Assembly: GCA_016296775.1 (NCBI GenBank)
Contig: JAEDIE010000003.1
Coordinates: forward strand, 1 to 64,000
Reading direction: 5' to 3'
Length of the DNA stretch: 64,000 bases
DNA from: Bacilli bacterium
GTDB taxonomy: Bacteria > Bacillota_I > Bacilli_A > RFN20 > CAG-826
In this document: positions 24,671 to 34,945 of the stretch, piece by piece
Layout: every line of letters begins with the position of its first letter
How positions within the stretch are numbered: position 1 is the stretch's first letter
The notes under the pieces: generated by a model
Told to the model about the DNA's origin: nothing
Seen by the model: only the letters and a program-made list of their open reading frames with translations
Databases searched by the model: none
Program-made: the position numbers and the translations under genes

Positions 24671-26467
24671 ATGAAATTATTTGATGTACTTTTAAATTTA
24701 AATTTCGACTATAAACTAGCAATAGCTATATTTGTTATAGTTTTTATGGTAATTCTATTGGTTTTGGCCATTGTTTATATCGTTCTTTTAAACAAAAAGA
24801 CAAACATCAAAGAAAAAAATAGATTAGAATCATTAAATATTTTTTCTGATTGTGTTTTAAATTTAAGAACTCAAACAGTTAAGATTATTAAATTAAATAA
24901 CTTAAGTGAAGTTCGTACTATTCCATTTTTAGACTTTTTAACTCAATTCGATGTAAAAGAACAAAACGAACTAAAATTATGGTTTGAATCTTTGGTAGTA
25001 GAAAAAGATCCAAACGAAAACAAAAAAGTTTATCTTGCTACTGAAGTTGTACATTCTTCAAACAAAAAAACTATTAAATATGTAAAAACCACTTTAACAG
25101 TTAACCAAATAGATAGAAATGCAAATGTAATTTATTTTGTTAAAGAACCTCAAAAAAGTATTCCTACTCAAATTTTATTTAAGAAAAATAAGAAAAAAGT
25201 ACACCCAGTATTTTATTCATATAATGATTTTAAAGCTCTTTTTGAAGCAGGAGACTTTAAAAAAGGCGCTTGTTATTTCATCAAATTGATTAGTAGAAAA
25301 GATACATTTTGTTCTTTCAATGAAAAGTACATTTTCTATAAAGTTATAAATAATTTCTTCAAATATTATGAAGAAAGTAATATTTATGTTTTGTTTAATG
25401 AAGAAAACCCATTAGAAATTTTAATTGTTGATGTGAAATCATCTTCTAGTAAGAGTGAAAATGATCGTCAATTAAGAAATAAAATTAATATAATTTACGA
25501 ACATCTTAAAAAGATGTGTGAAATATGTGGGTTTTTAAGATTTTTTACATTAGTTGCTGTTTCTACAAAATGTAGCGAATTGCCTCAAGAAATGGAAAAA
25601 TCATATGATTTAATTAATAGATTCTGCTCTAATTTAATTGAAGAAAAGAAGAATTGTGAATATTTAAATGCTAAATCCAATGATTTTATTGTTCTTCAAG
25701 ATAGTTATAGTGATGCTGTAGCTAGTGTTATTAGAAATAATAAAATCGATATTTATTTCACCCCAATTATTAAAGCTACTAAAAAGAAGACATATATTTT
25801 TGGCTATAGTTATCTTCCAAAATTAACTGATGAAAAAATTAGTGATTATGAAGTTTTTAAAAATCAAGCAGCTAGATTTGATTTAAGAAAAGAATGTTTC
25901 AGTTTAGTAATTAAGAAAACAATTAATAATTTTATTGCTCAAAAACCAAACTCAACCACAAGATTATTTTCTTTAATTGACTTAGAGGATATACCTTATG
26001 CAAATAGATTATTCCCTCATATTAGTAACTTAAAAGATTGTAATTTAGTATTAACTTTCAAAAATAATGAATTTATAGATTATGAAGATGACCAAGAATA
26101 TATTCATGTTATTAAAACTGCTCAATCAAAAGGATATGATTGTGCTCTTTATATCAATATCAATGATTATTTCTTGAAAGACTCTACATATAAGATGTTT
26201 AATTATTTCCTATTTAATTTTGATAACTATAAAGAATTGAAAGCTAATAATAGAGAATTCATTAAAATTCATACTTTATTAGAACAATTTGTTAAGTTTA
26301 ATAAACCAATTATTTGCGTTAATGTTTATAACTGGGCAATTATTGAACTATTAGTTAAAAGTGGAATATCATATTTCTCAAGCCCGAATATCTTTTCTAG
26401 ATCGGCGTTATTATCACCGATAGATAAAAAGGCAGAAAGAAAATTTAACAATATATTTAAGGAGTAG
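24671..26467 (+). CDS. Membrane protein with degenerate GGDEF-EAL-like architecture
   Basis: A 598-residue protein, one N-terminal membrane segment (about 15-40). The rest follows the order of cyclic-di-GMP enzymes but without their catalytic residues. Residues about 180-290 resemble a GGDEF fold without GG(D/E)EF. Residues about 355-590 resemble EAL: IYFTPIIKATKKKTYIFGY for the (EAL) entry strand, LVLTFKNN where active enzymes have the L-V-x-E-x-T-E type segment, KSKGYDCALYININDYF for the DDFG region, and KFNKPIICVNVYNWAIIEL before the final GISYFSSP. The family resemblance is by pattern, so moderate confidence. TATAAT nine bases before the ATG suggests a leaderless transcript. Followed by proS. 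Confidence 0.6.
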   Translation: MKLFDVLLNLNFDYKLAIAIFVIVFMVILLVLAIVYIVLLNKKTNIKEKNRLESLNIFSDCVLNLRTQTVKIIKLNNLSEVRTIPFLDFLTQFDVKEQNELKLWFESLVVEKDPNENKKVYLATEVVHSSNKKTIKYVKTTLTVNQIDRNANVIYFVKEPQKSIPTQILFKKNKKKVHPVFYSYNDFKALFEAGDFKKGACYFIKLISRKDTFCSFNEKYIFYKVINNFFKYYEESNIYVLFNEENPLEILIVDVKSSSSKSENDRQLRNKINIIYEHLKKMCEICGFLRFFTLVAVSTKCSELPQEMEKSYDLINRFCSNLIEEKKNCEYLNAKSNDFIVLQDSYSDAVASVIRNNKIDIYFTPIIKATKKKTYIFGYSYLPKLTDEKISDYEVFKNQAARFDLRKECFSLVIKKTINNFIAQKPNSTTRLFSLIDLEDIPYANRLFPHISNLKDCNLVLTFKNNEFIDYEDDQEYIHVIKTAQSKGYDCALYININDYFLKDSTYKMFNYFLFNFDNYKELKANNREFIKIHTLLEQFVKFNKPIICVNVYNWAIIELLVKSGISYFSSPNIFSRSALLSPIDKKAERKFNNIFKE

Positions 26468-26470
26468 ATT

Positions 26471-27898
26471 ATGGATATTAAAAATAAATCAATTACATCA
26501 AGAGACGAAGATTTTGCTCAATGGTATACCGATGTTTGTAAAAAAGCTGAATTAATGGACTATTCAGAAGTTAAAGGTTTTATTATTTATAGACCTTATG
26601 GATATGCTATTTGGGAACAAATTCAAAATTACTTAAATAAAGAATTTAAGAAAACAGGACATGAAAATGTTTATTTACCTTTAGTTATTAACGAATCTTT
26701 ATTCCAAAAGGAAAAAGATCATATTTCAGGTTTTGCTCCTGAATGTTTAGTAGCTACAATTGGTGGTACAGAAAAATTAGAAGACAGATTAATTATTAGA
26801 CCAACAAGTGAATGTTTATTTACCGAACATTATAAACATATTATTTCAAGTTATAGAGATCTTCCAAAACTTTATAACCAATGGTGTTCAGTTGTAAGAT
26901 GGGAAAAGACTACAAGACCATTCCTTAGAGGAAGCGAATTCTTATGGCAAGAAGGTCATACAATGCATTCAAGCGAGGAAGAAGCTAGACATGAAGCTAT
27001 CCAAATGTTAGATATCTACGACAAAATGGGTAAAGAATTATTAGCTGTTCCTTTCGTTAAAGGTAAAAAGACTGATAAAGAAAAATTTGCTGGAGCTAAA
27101 GAAACATATTCAATTGAAGCTTTAATGCACGATGGTAAAGCTCTTCAATCAGGGACAACACATTATTTTGGACAAGATTTTGCCAAAGCTTTTGGTGTTC
27201 AATATCTTGATAAAGATGGAAAAATTAAAAATCCTCATCAAACAAGTTGGGGTGTTTCAACTAGATTAATTGGATCTATTATTATGGTTCATGGTGACGA
27301 CAATGGTTTAGTTTTACCTCCATTTGTTGCTCCAATCCAAGCTGTAATTGTTCCAATTCAAATGCAAAAAGAAGGGGTTTTAGCAAAAGCTAGAGAATTA
27401 AAAGCATTATTAGAAGAAAAAGATATTAGAGTTAAATTAGATGAGAGCGACAAAACTCCAGGATGGAAGTTCTCTGAATACGAAATGAAGGGTGTACCTT
27501 TAAGAATCGAAGTAGGTCCAAGAGATCTGCAAAATGGTGTAGTTACTATTTGTAAACGTAATGATGGTAAGAAAGAAACTTTAAAAATTGAAGAAGTTGC
27601 TGATGAAGTTGTTCGTTTATTAGGTGTTATACATGAAGAAATGTATCAAGCTGCTGTTTTAAATTTAAGTAAAAACATCAAAGAAGCTCATAACTTAGAA
27701 GAATTAGAAGCCATTGTTTCAAAAGGTGGATATGCCAAAGTTATGTGGTGTGGAGATAGAGCTTGTGAAGATAAAGTAAAAGAAATGTTCAATGCAACAT
27801 CTAGATGTATGCCATTTGCTCAAGTAAAAATTGATGAAAAGTGTGCAATTTGTGGAAAGGAAGCAAAATATTTAGTTTTATTTGCTAAAGCTTATTAA
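26471..27898 (+). CDS. proS: Prolyl-tRNA synthetase, archaeal/eukaryal-type
   Basis: Charges tRNA-Pro. The class II motifs are clear (VFLP-like YLPLVINESLF, LIIRPTSECLFTEHYKHII, YNQWCSVVRWEKTTRPFLRGSEFLWQEGHTMHSS). Its 475 residues lack the editing INS domain of standard bacterial ProRS and end in a Zn-type Cys cluster (CEDKV...C...CAIC), which marks the short archaeal/eukaryal-like form found in some Firmicutes and Mollicutes. ATG with AAGGAG nine bases upstream. Downstream is a hydrolase gene after two bases. Confidence 0.95.
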   Translation: MDIKNKSITSRDEDFAQWYTDVCKKAELMDYSEVKGFIIYRPYGYAIWEQIQNYLNKEFKKTGHENVYLPLVINESLFQKEKDHISGFAPECLVATIGGTEKLEDRLIIRPTSECLFTEHYKHIISSYRDLPKLYNQWCSVVRWEKTTRPFLRGSEFLWQEGHTMHSSEEEARHEAIQMLDIYDKMGKELLAVPFVKGKKTDKEKFAGAKETYSIEALMHDGKALQSGTTHYFGQDFAKAFGVQYLDKDGKIKNPHQTSWGVSTRLIGSIIMVHGDDNGLVLPPFVAPIQAVIVPIQMQKEGVLAKARELKALLEEKDIRVKLDESDKTPGWKFSEYEMKGVPLRIEVGPRDLQNGVVTICKRNDGKKETLKIEEVADEVVRLLGVIHEEMYQAAVLNLSKNIKEAHNLEELEAIVSKGGYAKVMWCGDRACEDKVKEMFNATSRCMPFAQVKIDEKCAICGKEAKYLVLFAKAY

Positions 27899-27900
27899 TC

Positions 27901-28842
27901 ATGAGTGAATTAGAATTAACTTTAACTATTGTTTTTAGTGTAATTGGCGGATTACTTCTATTATTTTTAATTTCAGTTATTGCGTTATCTTATACTTTTT
28001 TTCATATTGGTTTTAAAAGAAAGAATGTTAATGAATATACAGCCATTATTTACGATGCTCCAAAAGATAAATATCACTGGTTTGAAAGTTGTAATACAAC
28101 TGATGTAAGTATTAAAACTTTTGATTCTTTAAATTTAACAGCCAAATTTGTTAAAAACGAAAAGAGTAACCATTTATACTTTTTAACAATTCATGGTTAT
28201 CATGGTATGTTTATTTCTCGTATGCCAATTGCAAAAGTTGCTTTTGATAAATATAACGCTAATGTTTTAGCTATTAATATGAGAGGACATTATACTAGTG
28301 AAGGAAAATATAACTCATTAGGATATTTAGAAAGTAAAGATCTTCAATGCTGGATTAATTTTATTATTGAACAGGATAAAGATGCTCGAATTATACTTGA
28401 TGGAGTTTCAATGGGAGCTACAACAATCATGTATCGTTTAGATGAGATTGATTCAACTCATGTAATTGGTGCAATTTGTGATTGTGGATTCTACTCATTT
28501 TATGAAGAAATCTTAAAAGATTATAAGAAGTTTAATAAATATTTATTTCCTTTTTCTAAAATGTTCTTAAGACCATTTTATAGAGCTAGATATAAAGTAG
28601 CTTTAAAAAGTTTAAATTGTTTTAAAGGTTTAAATAATAGTAAAATACCAGTTTTGTTTATACATGCTGAAGATGATCCAGTAGTACCTTATAGTGACCA
28701 TGTAAAAGAATGTGAAGTTTTTTCTAAGGATACTAAAATGGAAATTCTACGTTTTAAAGATGGTGGTCATGCTCGTACTTTTTATAATCATAATGAAGAG
28801 TATGTTGAAGCTATGACTAAATTTATTGATGAAATTATATGA
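27901..28842 (+). CDS. Membrane-anchored alpha/beta hydrolase, Ser type
   Basis: Paralogue of the hydrolase at 11377. An N-terminal transmembrane anchor (about 8-33) precedes an alpha/beta-hydrolase domain: LTIHGYHGMF oxyanion strand, LDGVSMGAT nucleophile elbow with Ser, HAEDDPVVPY with the Asp and GGHARTFY with the His. The intact GxSxG contrasts with Cys in the paralogue. The ATG follows proS by two bases, and the last codons run into the next gene's leader. Substrate not evident; lipid or envelope esterase is likely. Confidence 0.87.
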   Translation: MSELELTLTIVFSVIGGLLLLFLISVIALSYTFFHIGFKRKNVNEYTAIIYDAPKDKYHWFESCNTTDVSIKTFDSLNLTAKFVKNEKSNHLYFLTIHGYHGMFISRMPIAKVAFDKYNANVLAINMRGHYTSEGKYNSLGYLESKDLQCWINFIIEQDKDARIILDGVSMGATTIMYRLDEIDSTHVIGAICDCGFYSFYEEILKDYKKFNKYLFPFSKMFLRPFYRARYKVALKSLNCFKGLNNSKIPVLFIHAEDDPVVPYSDHVKECEVFSKDTKMEILRFKDGGHARTFYNHNEEYVEAMTKFIDEII

Positions 28843-28856
28843 AAGAAGGAGTGAAA

Positions 28857-30605
28857 ATGAAAAAAAGTTTAATATTTTGTACTTTGCCGTTACTTTTATC
28901 TTTAATTTCAGGTTGTAATAGTAATTCTCAAGGAAACGATGAAGTTATTACTAAAAAGAAATTAACTATTTTAGCTGATGACGCTATTAGTTATGTTCCT
29001 TTAAATAGTGAATATTTACCAGGAGAAAGCGTTACTTTTCAAATAACTAGTTTAAAATTATCTAGCCAAGAATATAAAGTGTATTTGAATGATGAAGCCT
29101 TAGTTGGAATGACTGAAACAACATATATTTTCACCATGCCGAATAAAGATTCTACATTAAAAGTTGAATTAAAAAATATTACTAAAAAAATTAATTTTGA
29201 AGATAGTGACAAGTTTAATGTTAGTGTTAAAGATAACTTGAGTGAAGCCTCTATAAATCAAGAAGTTTTCTTTAACTTTGAGATTAAAAATGAATATGTA
29301 AATGATATCAACTTAAAAGCTATTGAAGCTTATTATTATGTTCAAGATGTAAAAACAAATTTTAATCTAACAATAAATTCAATTAGTGATTATAAGTATA
29401 GTTTTATTATGCCTAACTATGATGTTTATCTTAAACCAGTATATGAAACTATTCAAAAATATAAAGTTACTTTAAAAGAAACAGATAACATCAAAATTAA
29501 ATTAATCAATAATAAAACAGATTATCAAGAATTTGAAAAAGTTACTTTCACATTAGAAATTAAAAACGAAGCAAGATTAAAAGAGGTAGTTGCTATTGAT
29601 GAAGAAGGAAGTAATTTACCTGTTTTATATGAAAATAACGAATATTCTTTCTATATCGGAAACAAGAATGTAACTATTGAAGTTAAAGAAAAATCCAATG
29701 AACTTTATTTAGTTACTTCAATTGTTAAACCAAAATATGGAACAGTTAGTTTTGTTGATGGAAAAACAGAATATTATGAAGGTGATTTAGTATCTTTTAA
29801 AATTACAACTTCAGCCGGATATAAAGTTAAAGGGTGTAATTTATATGACATTTCTTTAGAAAGTGTAGCTACAACTGTAAGATATGATTCATCAACTGAT
29901 ACATATTATTTCACTATGATTGATCAAGATTTATATTTGGATGCAGAATTTAGTCAAATTTATGTAATTAATGTAAATAAACCTGAGACATTAGAATTAA
30001 CTTATGTAGAAGAAAAAAGCTATTACGTTGGAGGAGAAAAAGTTGAATTCACTGTTAAAAGTATAGATACTAATTTTGCTTTTGATAGTTTATCAATTAC
30101 CTACTATAACGGAAGTAGTGATATAAAAGTAGATTATAACGTTAAAGATGGTGTATACTCTTTTTCAATGCCTACATTTAATGTAACAATCACATTAAAT
30201 GATAGAGAAGTGAGTGCCCCATCTTCTAATCCATTTAATGATGTTAGTAAGTTCCAAGCAACTGTTAAAGAAACTTATTACGATGAATGGGATGATTATT
30301 ACACCACAACATTAACTTTCAATTTAACTTTTGATTTTAATGGTGATGGAACATTTACTTATACTGCATATTATGTAGAAGCTAAGGAGACAAAGAAAGT
30401 ATTTGATCATTATACTTTTACATATAATGAAGATACATTATGTCTTAATATGGCTTTAGGATTTTCTCAAGACGTTAAAAAAGATTATTTTAAAGCAATA
30501 AAAGATAGTGATGGAAACGTTAATAGTTTTAAAGCATTAATGGATATTGATCCACATAATGGAATTTATACTATAAAAACAAATACGATTTTTACAAAAA
30601 TCTAA
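28857..30605 (+). CDS. Surface lipoprotein with tandem beta-repeat domains
   Basis: Exported lipoprotein of about 583 residues: the signal ends LISGC (Cys20), then a short linker. At least four units of about 80-90 residues follow the pattern 'V-L--D-I-Y-GE-V-F-I ... Y-F-MP---V-I-', for example PGESVTFQITS, YQEFEKVTFTLEI, EGDLVSFKITTS and GGEKVEFTVKS, each ending in a 'FTMPN/FSMPTF' type strand. These look like bacterial surface (InlB-B or FlgD-like) repeats. Starts at the ATG after GAAGGAG; an earlier ATG at 28839 overlaps the hydrolase stop. Followed by the BspA-like gene. Confidence 0.85.
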   Translation: MKKSLIFCTLPLLLSLISGCNSNSQGNDEVITKKKLTILADDAISYVPLNSEYLPGESVTFQITSLKLSSQEYKVYLNDEALVGMTETTYIFTMPNKDSTLKVELKNITKKINFEDSDKFNVSVKDNLSEASINQEVFFNFEIKNEYVNDINLKAIEAYYYVQDVKTNFNLTINSISDYKYSFIMPNYDVYLKPVYETIQKYKVTLKETDNIKIKLINNKTDYQEFEKVTFTLEIKNEARLKEVVAIDEEGSNLPVLYENNEYSFYIGNKNVTIEVKEKSNELYLVTSIVKPKYGTVSFVDGKTEYYEGDLVSFKITTSAGYKVKGCNLYDISLESVATTVRYDSSTDTYYFTMIDQDLYLDAEFSQIYVINVNKPETLELTYVEEKSYYVGGEKVEFTVKSIDTNFAFDSLSITYYNGSSDIKVDYNVKDGVYSFSMPTFNVTITLNDREVSAPSSNPFNDVSKFQATVKETYYDEWDDYYTTTLTFNLTFDFNGDGTFTYTAYYVEAKETKKVFDHYTFTYNEDTLCLNMALGFSQDVKKDYFKAIKDSDGNVNSFKALMDIDPHNGIYTIKTNTIFTKI

Positions 30606-30615
30606 GGAGATAAAT

Positions 30616-33600
30616 ATGAAAAAAAGAATGTTATTAACATTAGCTGTTAGTTCTTTATTATTTGGTTCACTAGGTGTCGTTACAAGTTGTGATAGTGAAT
30701 CAATTAACGATAATAACGGACCAAAGAATTATGAAGGTGAAGGAGCACCAAGTGATTCTTTAGGAAAGGATGGTGATACTTACCTAGATACTTTAACAAA
30801 CACAACTTATATTAAAGTTAATGGAACATGGGAAGTTAAATCAAATTCAACACATTATGAAGGAAGCGGTATTCCTAATGATGCTTTTGGAAATGATGGA
30901 GATACTTTTACAGATATGTCCACAGGTGATAAATATGTAAAGCAAGGTGGAAAATGGATTATTACTGAAGAAGGAAACTTAATTTTAAAACATACTGTCA
31001 CATTTGATTTAAATGGTGGAACTCTTAACGGAGCCTCTTTCTTAGATCCTGTAAAAGTTAAACATGGTGATTGGGTTTCTGAACCTTTAGGCACTCCAAT
31101 GAAAAAGAATTGCACATTTATTGGCTGGTATGATGGTCAATATCAATGGAATTTCCATTCACCAGTTAATGGAGATTTAACTCTTGTTGCTACTTATAAC
31201 ACAAATGAAGATTCAAAAGTTCAATTTACTGTTAATCCAAATAATGGTGAAAATGAATATTCTTGGAGTGGAGCAAACGGAGATTATCCAAAATTAAAAG
31301 TTCCAGCAAAAGAAGGATATGAATTTGTTGGATGGTATATTGAATCAACTGGAGAAGAATGGATTGGTGTTGCTAATGAAGAAGTTAATGGGCAAACACT
31401 TGTTGCTAAGTTTATAAAAGCTAGCTTTAATTTTAAATTCCAACTTAAATCTGAAACAAATACTATTAAAATCACAGGAATTAATAATATTGATACAGTT
31501 AGTGTTGTAATTCCAGATACTTTTGATGGTTATGTAATTGATGAAATTGCTGAAAATGCCTTTGGAAATAGAATTTCTCTTGAAAGCGTAACATTTGGTC
31601 CAAATATTAAAGTTTGTAGTCCAAAAGCTTTCTTAGGATGTAGAGCCTTAAATACAATTAATGTTACTGGTGGAAGTTTATATTATAAGTCAATTGATGG
31701 AGTTTTATATAACGCACAAGAAACCGAATTAGTTTTTGTTCCTCAAAAGGCTTCTCCAGATCAACAATTTGATGTCCCTTCAACAATTACGAAAATTGGA
31801 GATTATGCTTTTTATGGTCAAGATTATGAAGGAATTAGTGGTATTAAACTTAATGAAGGATTAATCGAGATTGGTGAAAAGGCTTTCTATAATTGCAGAA
31901 ATGTTGCTCAATGGAATTTCCCATCAACTCTTAAAAAGGTTGGAGATTATGCTTTCTGTAAGTTTGATAGTGCTCTCCAAGAAATATTCAATTTAAATGA
32001 TGGTCTTGAATATATTGGTGATGCTTCATTTGCTGGTGTTTATATAAAAGGTGATTTTAAATTACCATCAACAGTTAAACATATTGGTGCAAGAGCTTTT
32101 GCCAATGATACAGCAATTACAAAATTTACTTTCCCAAGAGATTTGGAAACTTTAGGTGAAAACCCATTAAGTAATTGTACTGGGATTTTAGAAATTGAAC
32201 TTGAAAGTGGTAACACACATTTTGCAATGCATGATGGTATTTTATATACAGCTGATTATAAAACATTACTTCTTTGCCCAAGTGGTAGAACTGAACCTGT
32301 TGAAGTTAAAGAAGGAACAGAACTTATTGGTCCATTTGCTTTTTATGAAGTTGACCAATTAGGTGAAATTACATTCCCAAATAGTGTAGTTGAGTTTGGT
32401 GAATCAGCTTTTGAAGATTGTTATCATATTTCTTCATTTACTATTCCTGATACAGTTACAAAAATTGGTGAAGGTTGTTTTGATGAATGTACTGATTTAA
32501 CAAGTATTAATTTTGGAACTGGCATTACTTCTCTTCCAAAATATGCTTTCTGGGGTTGCTCTTCTTTAAGTGAATTGACAATTCCCGGAAATATAAAATC
32601 AATTGGAGATTTTGCTTTTGCATATTGTACAGGTTTAACAAAAATTACCTTTAATGAAGGTCTTGAATCTATTGGAACTTGTGCATTTATGTATGGTTGG
32701 ACAGATGAATACGCAACAGATCCAGGAAGTAAGGTTAAAACATTAAAACTCCCAGATTCATTAGTTTCTTTATCTGATGATGCATTTAGTGGACATAGTG
32801 GAATTATTAGTATTCAAATTGGAGCAAATCTTAAATCATTCCCAGCTTATCAATTTAATAATTGTGATTTAAAAACAGTTACAGTTAAGAATTCAAATTA
32901 TCTTCAAAATATTGACGGATTAGTTCTTTCAAAAGATGGAACAGTCTTATACTACGCAACAACATTAACTTATGGAGATGTTGAAATTCCTAGTGGAGTT
33001 AAAGTTGTTTCAGAATATGCTTTCTATAAGAGCTCAACATTAAGAAATGCTTTAAAAGAAGACGGATTCGACATTACTAGTATAAAGATTCCTTCAACAG
33101 TAGAAACTATTGAAGAAGGTGCGTTTACATATACAAAAGTAGGAAGTGTTGCATTTGGTTCATCTTTAAGAACAATTGAGAATCATGCTTTTTATAGTGC
33201 TGAATTAAATGGTATTACCTTTGCTGAAGGTGTTGAAACTATCGAAGAAGGAGCTTTCACTTTTACCGAAGGTGTTAAAAATGTTATTTTCCCAACTACT
33301 TTAAAAACAGTAGGTGAAGATGCCTTTGCTTTAAGTGATTTAACAACTCTTAAGCTCAACGAAGGATTAGAATTTATTGGTACTAATGCGTTTAGAAATA
33401 CAAATATTACTGGTGTTATTAAGTTACCAACAACATTAAAGGAATTAGGAAGCAATGCTTTCTGGCCAGGATACACAAAAACCAATTATGTTGAAAACTT
33501 TGATTTAACTGGAAATCCATACTTAATTTGTGAAAATGGTATTGTTATGGATGCTTTAAAAACAAAAGTTATTGCTTATGCAGCTGGATACAAAGCTGAT

Positions 33601-33930
33601 GGAATTAATAATCAAACATCTATCACAATTCCTTCAACAGTTAAAACAATCGGTGCATCTGCACTTTCATACGCACCATACTTAAAAGAAATAGTTTTAC
33701 CAGAAGGATTGTTAACAATCGAAGATCAAGCATTTGAAAGTACAGGAAACTTAACCGAATTAGTTATTCCTCTTTCAGTTCAATATGTTGGTTATAGAGC
33801 GTTTAATGCCTGGAAGATTGGCACAAAATTAACATTTAAATGTAGTGCTACTTATGCTGCAATGCATTTTAGCCCAGAATATTTAAATGGTGTTTCTACA
33901 ACAATGACTGTTGTTACTTATAATGGGTAA
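30616..33930 (+). CDS. BspA-type leucine-rich-repeat surface lipoprotein
   Basis: A 1104-residue lipoprotein, lipobox VVTSC with Cys25. After the signal come two near-copies of an about 40-residue G-D-Y/W module (YEGEGAPSDSLGKDGDTY and HYEGSGIPNDAFGNDGDTF), two InlB-B-like repeats (about 127-270) and then about 15 LRR_5/BspA repeats with the 'I-xxxAFxxCxxLxxIxIPxxVxxIG' pattern to residue about 1100. BspA-like proteins of oral and gut bacteria bind host glycoproteins, so an adhesin is the likely role. Ribosome site AAGGAGAT. Co-transcribed with lipoproteins on both sides. Confidence 0.93.
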   Translation: MKKRMLLTLAVSSLLFGSLGVVTSCDSESINDNNGPKNYEGEGAPSDSLGKDGDTYLDTLTNTTYIKVNGTWEVKSNSTHYEGSGIPNDAFGNDGDTFTDMSTGDKYVKQGGKWIITEEGNLILKHTVTFDLNGGTLNGASFLDPVKVKHGDWVSEPLGTPMKKNCTFIGWYDGQYQWNFHSPVNGDLTLVATYNTNEDSKVQFTVNPNNGENEYSWSGANGDYPKLKVPAKEGYEFVGWYIESTGEEWIGVANEEVNGQTLVAKFIKASFNFKFQLKSETNTIKITGINNIDTVSVVIPDTFDGYVIDEIAENAFGNRISLESVTFGPNIKVCSPKAFLGCRALNTINVTGGSLYYKSIDGVLYNAQETELVFVPQKASPDQQFDVPSTITKIGDYAFYGQDYEGISGIKLNEGLIEIGEKAFYNCRNVAQWNFPSTLKKVGDYAFCKFDSALQEIFNLNDGLEYIGDASFAGVYIKGDFKLPSTVKHIGARAFANDTAITKFTFPRDLETLGENPLSNCTGILEIELESGNTHFAMHDGILYTADYKTLLLCPSGRTEPVEVKEGTELIGPFAFYEVDQLGEITFPNSVVEFGESAFEDCYHISSFTIPDTVTKIGEGCFDECTDLTSINFGTGITSLPKYAFWGCSSLSELTIPGNIKSIGDFAFAYCTGLTKITFNEGLESIGTCAFMYGWTDEYATDPGSKVKTLKLPDSLVSLSDDAFSGHSGIISIQIGANLKSFPAYQFNNCDLKTVTVKNSNYLQNIDGLVLSKDGTVLYYATTLTYGDVEIPSGVKVVSEYAFYKSSTLRNALKEDGFDITSIKIPSTVETIEEGAFTYTKVGSVAFGSSLRTIENHAFYSAELNGITFAEGVETIEEGAFTFTEGVKNVIFPTTLKTVGEDAFALSDLTTLKLNEGLEFIGTNAFRNTNITGVIKLPTTLKELGSNAFWPGYTKTNYVENFDLTGNPYLICENGIVMDALKTKVIAYAAGYKADGINNQTSITIPSTVKTIGASALSYAPYLKEIVLPEGLLTIEDQAFESTGNLTELVIPLSVQYVGYRAFNAWKIGTKLTFKCSATYAAMHFSPEYLNGVSTTMTVVTYNG

Positions 33931-33935
33931 TTAAA

Positions 33936-34943
33936 ATGAAAAATAATAGATTCGTTATTCTTTTAGCTGGGGCACTTTTAATGAGCTGCACCCCAGCTAA
34001 TAAAGATTTTTATGAAGTAAGTTATTCAAATAACTATGAAAATGGTGGTTATTTTAAGAATGTTGTCGTTTCTAAAGATGCAAATTTAAAAAGACCAAGC
34101 AATCCAACTCGTGAAGGTTATATTTTTCAAGGTTGGTCTACTAATAAAAATGAGTTTATTGAATTTGTAGATTTTGATAAACCTGTTTCTAAAGATTTAG
34201 TTCTTTATGCTTCATGGGTTGAAGATAATGATCAATTAACTGATTTATTTAAAGCCCAATTATTTAAAAAATATTTAAGTTGGGTTGAGGTTCCTACAAT
34301 TAAAGCTGAAAGAGTGAGTAATATTATTGTTCAATATTATTCTCCAGCTGAAATGGGAGCAGCCGCTGATTTTAAAGATACCTTTGAAAGATATAATGAT
34401 AGAACTGAGAGTGTCACATATCAAATATTAGAAGATGATAGTGAAGTTAGACTTGGTTCTTCTAAATATTATTATGATGATAAGTACTTCTATAAACAAA
34501 CCATAGATGATGAAGACTCATCAAATAACAAAACAACTACAGCTCCATTTAAAGAAGAAGAACTTGAAGAATTTTTAAATATAGGATTTTATAATCTTAA
34601 CATTAGAGATTTTTCAAAAGTTATTCAAGGTTTAGAAGAAGGTAAGACAGATGACGATTTGTTTTACTATGATATCAGTGAAATTGATTTAAGGAGTTTT
34701 GATTCAAGTGCTCAATATTTTGAGTTCTCTTTCTTATATGAACAAGATGTTTATAACGAAGAACAAGGATTAACTCTACAAAATCTTTCTATATACAATG
34801 GAAGTATCCATTTTTCTAATAATATAATAACCAAATCAAAGGTTATTCGTTATAACGCTGTTGCAATTAATGGTGATTTAATGATGGAAGAACAAGACAC
34901 CGACACAATTATATATACTGCTGGTGATGTTAATAGGGAATAA
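33936..34943 (+). CDS. Lipoprotein with InlB-B repeat
   Basis: Exported lipoprotein of 335 residues: lipobox LLMSC with Cys18, then an InlB-B-type repeat (about 25-95), YEVSYSNNYENGGYF and GYIFQGWSTNKNEF with 'LVLYASW'. The remaining two thirds are acidic and do not resemble a known family. No ribosome site is evident in the five-base gap after the BspA-like gene, so it may depend on coupling. Its sequence context makes it a cell-surface accessory of the same operon. Confidence 0.8.
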   Translation: MKNNRFVILLAGALLMSCTPANKDFYEVSYSNNYENGGYFKNVVVSKDANLKRPSNPTREGYIFQGWSTNKNEFIEFVDFDKPVSKDLVLYASWVEDNDQLTDLFKAQLFKKYLSWVEVPTIKAERVSNIIVQYYSPAEMGAAADFKDTFERYNDRTESVTYQILEDDSEVRLGSSKYYYDDKYFYKQTIDDEDSSNNKTTTAPFKEEELEEFLNIGFYNLNIRDFSKVIQGLEEGKTDDDLFYYDISEIDLRSFDSSAQYFEFSFLYEQDVYNEEQGLTLQNLSIYNGSIHFSNNIITKSKVIRYNAVAINGDLMMEEQDTDTIIYTAGDVNRE

Positions 34944-34945
34944 AT

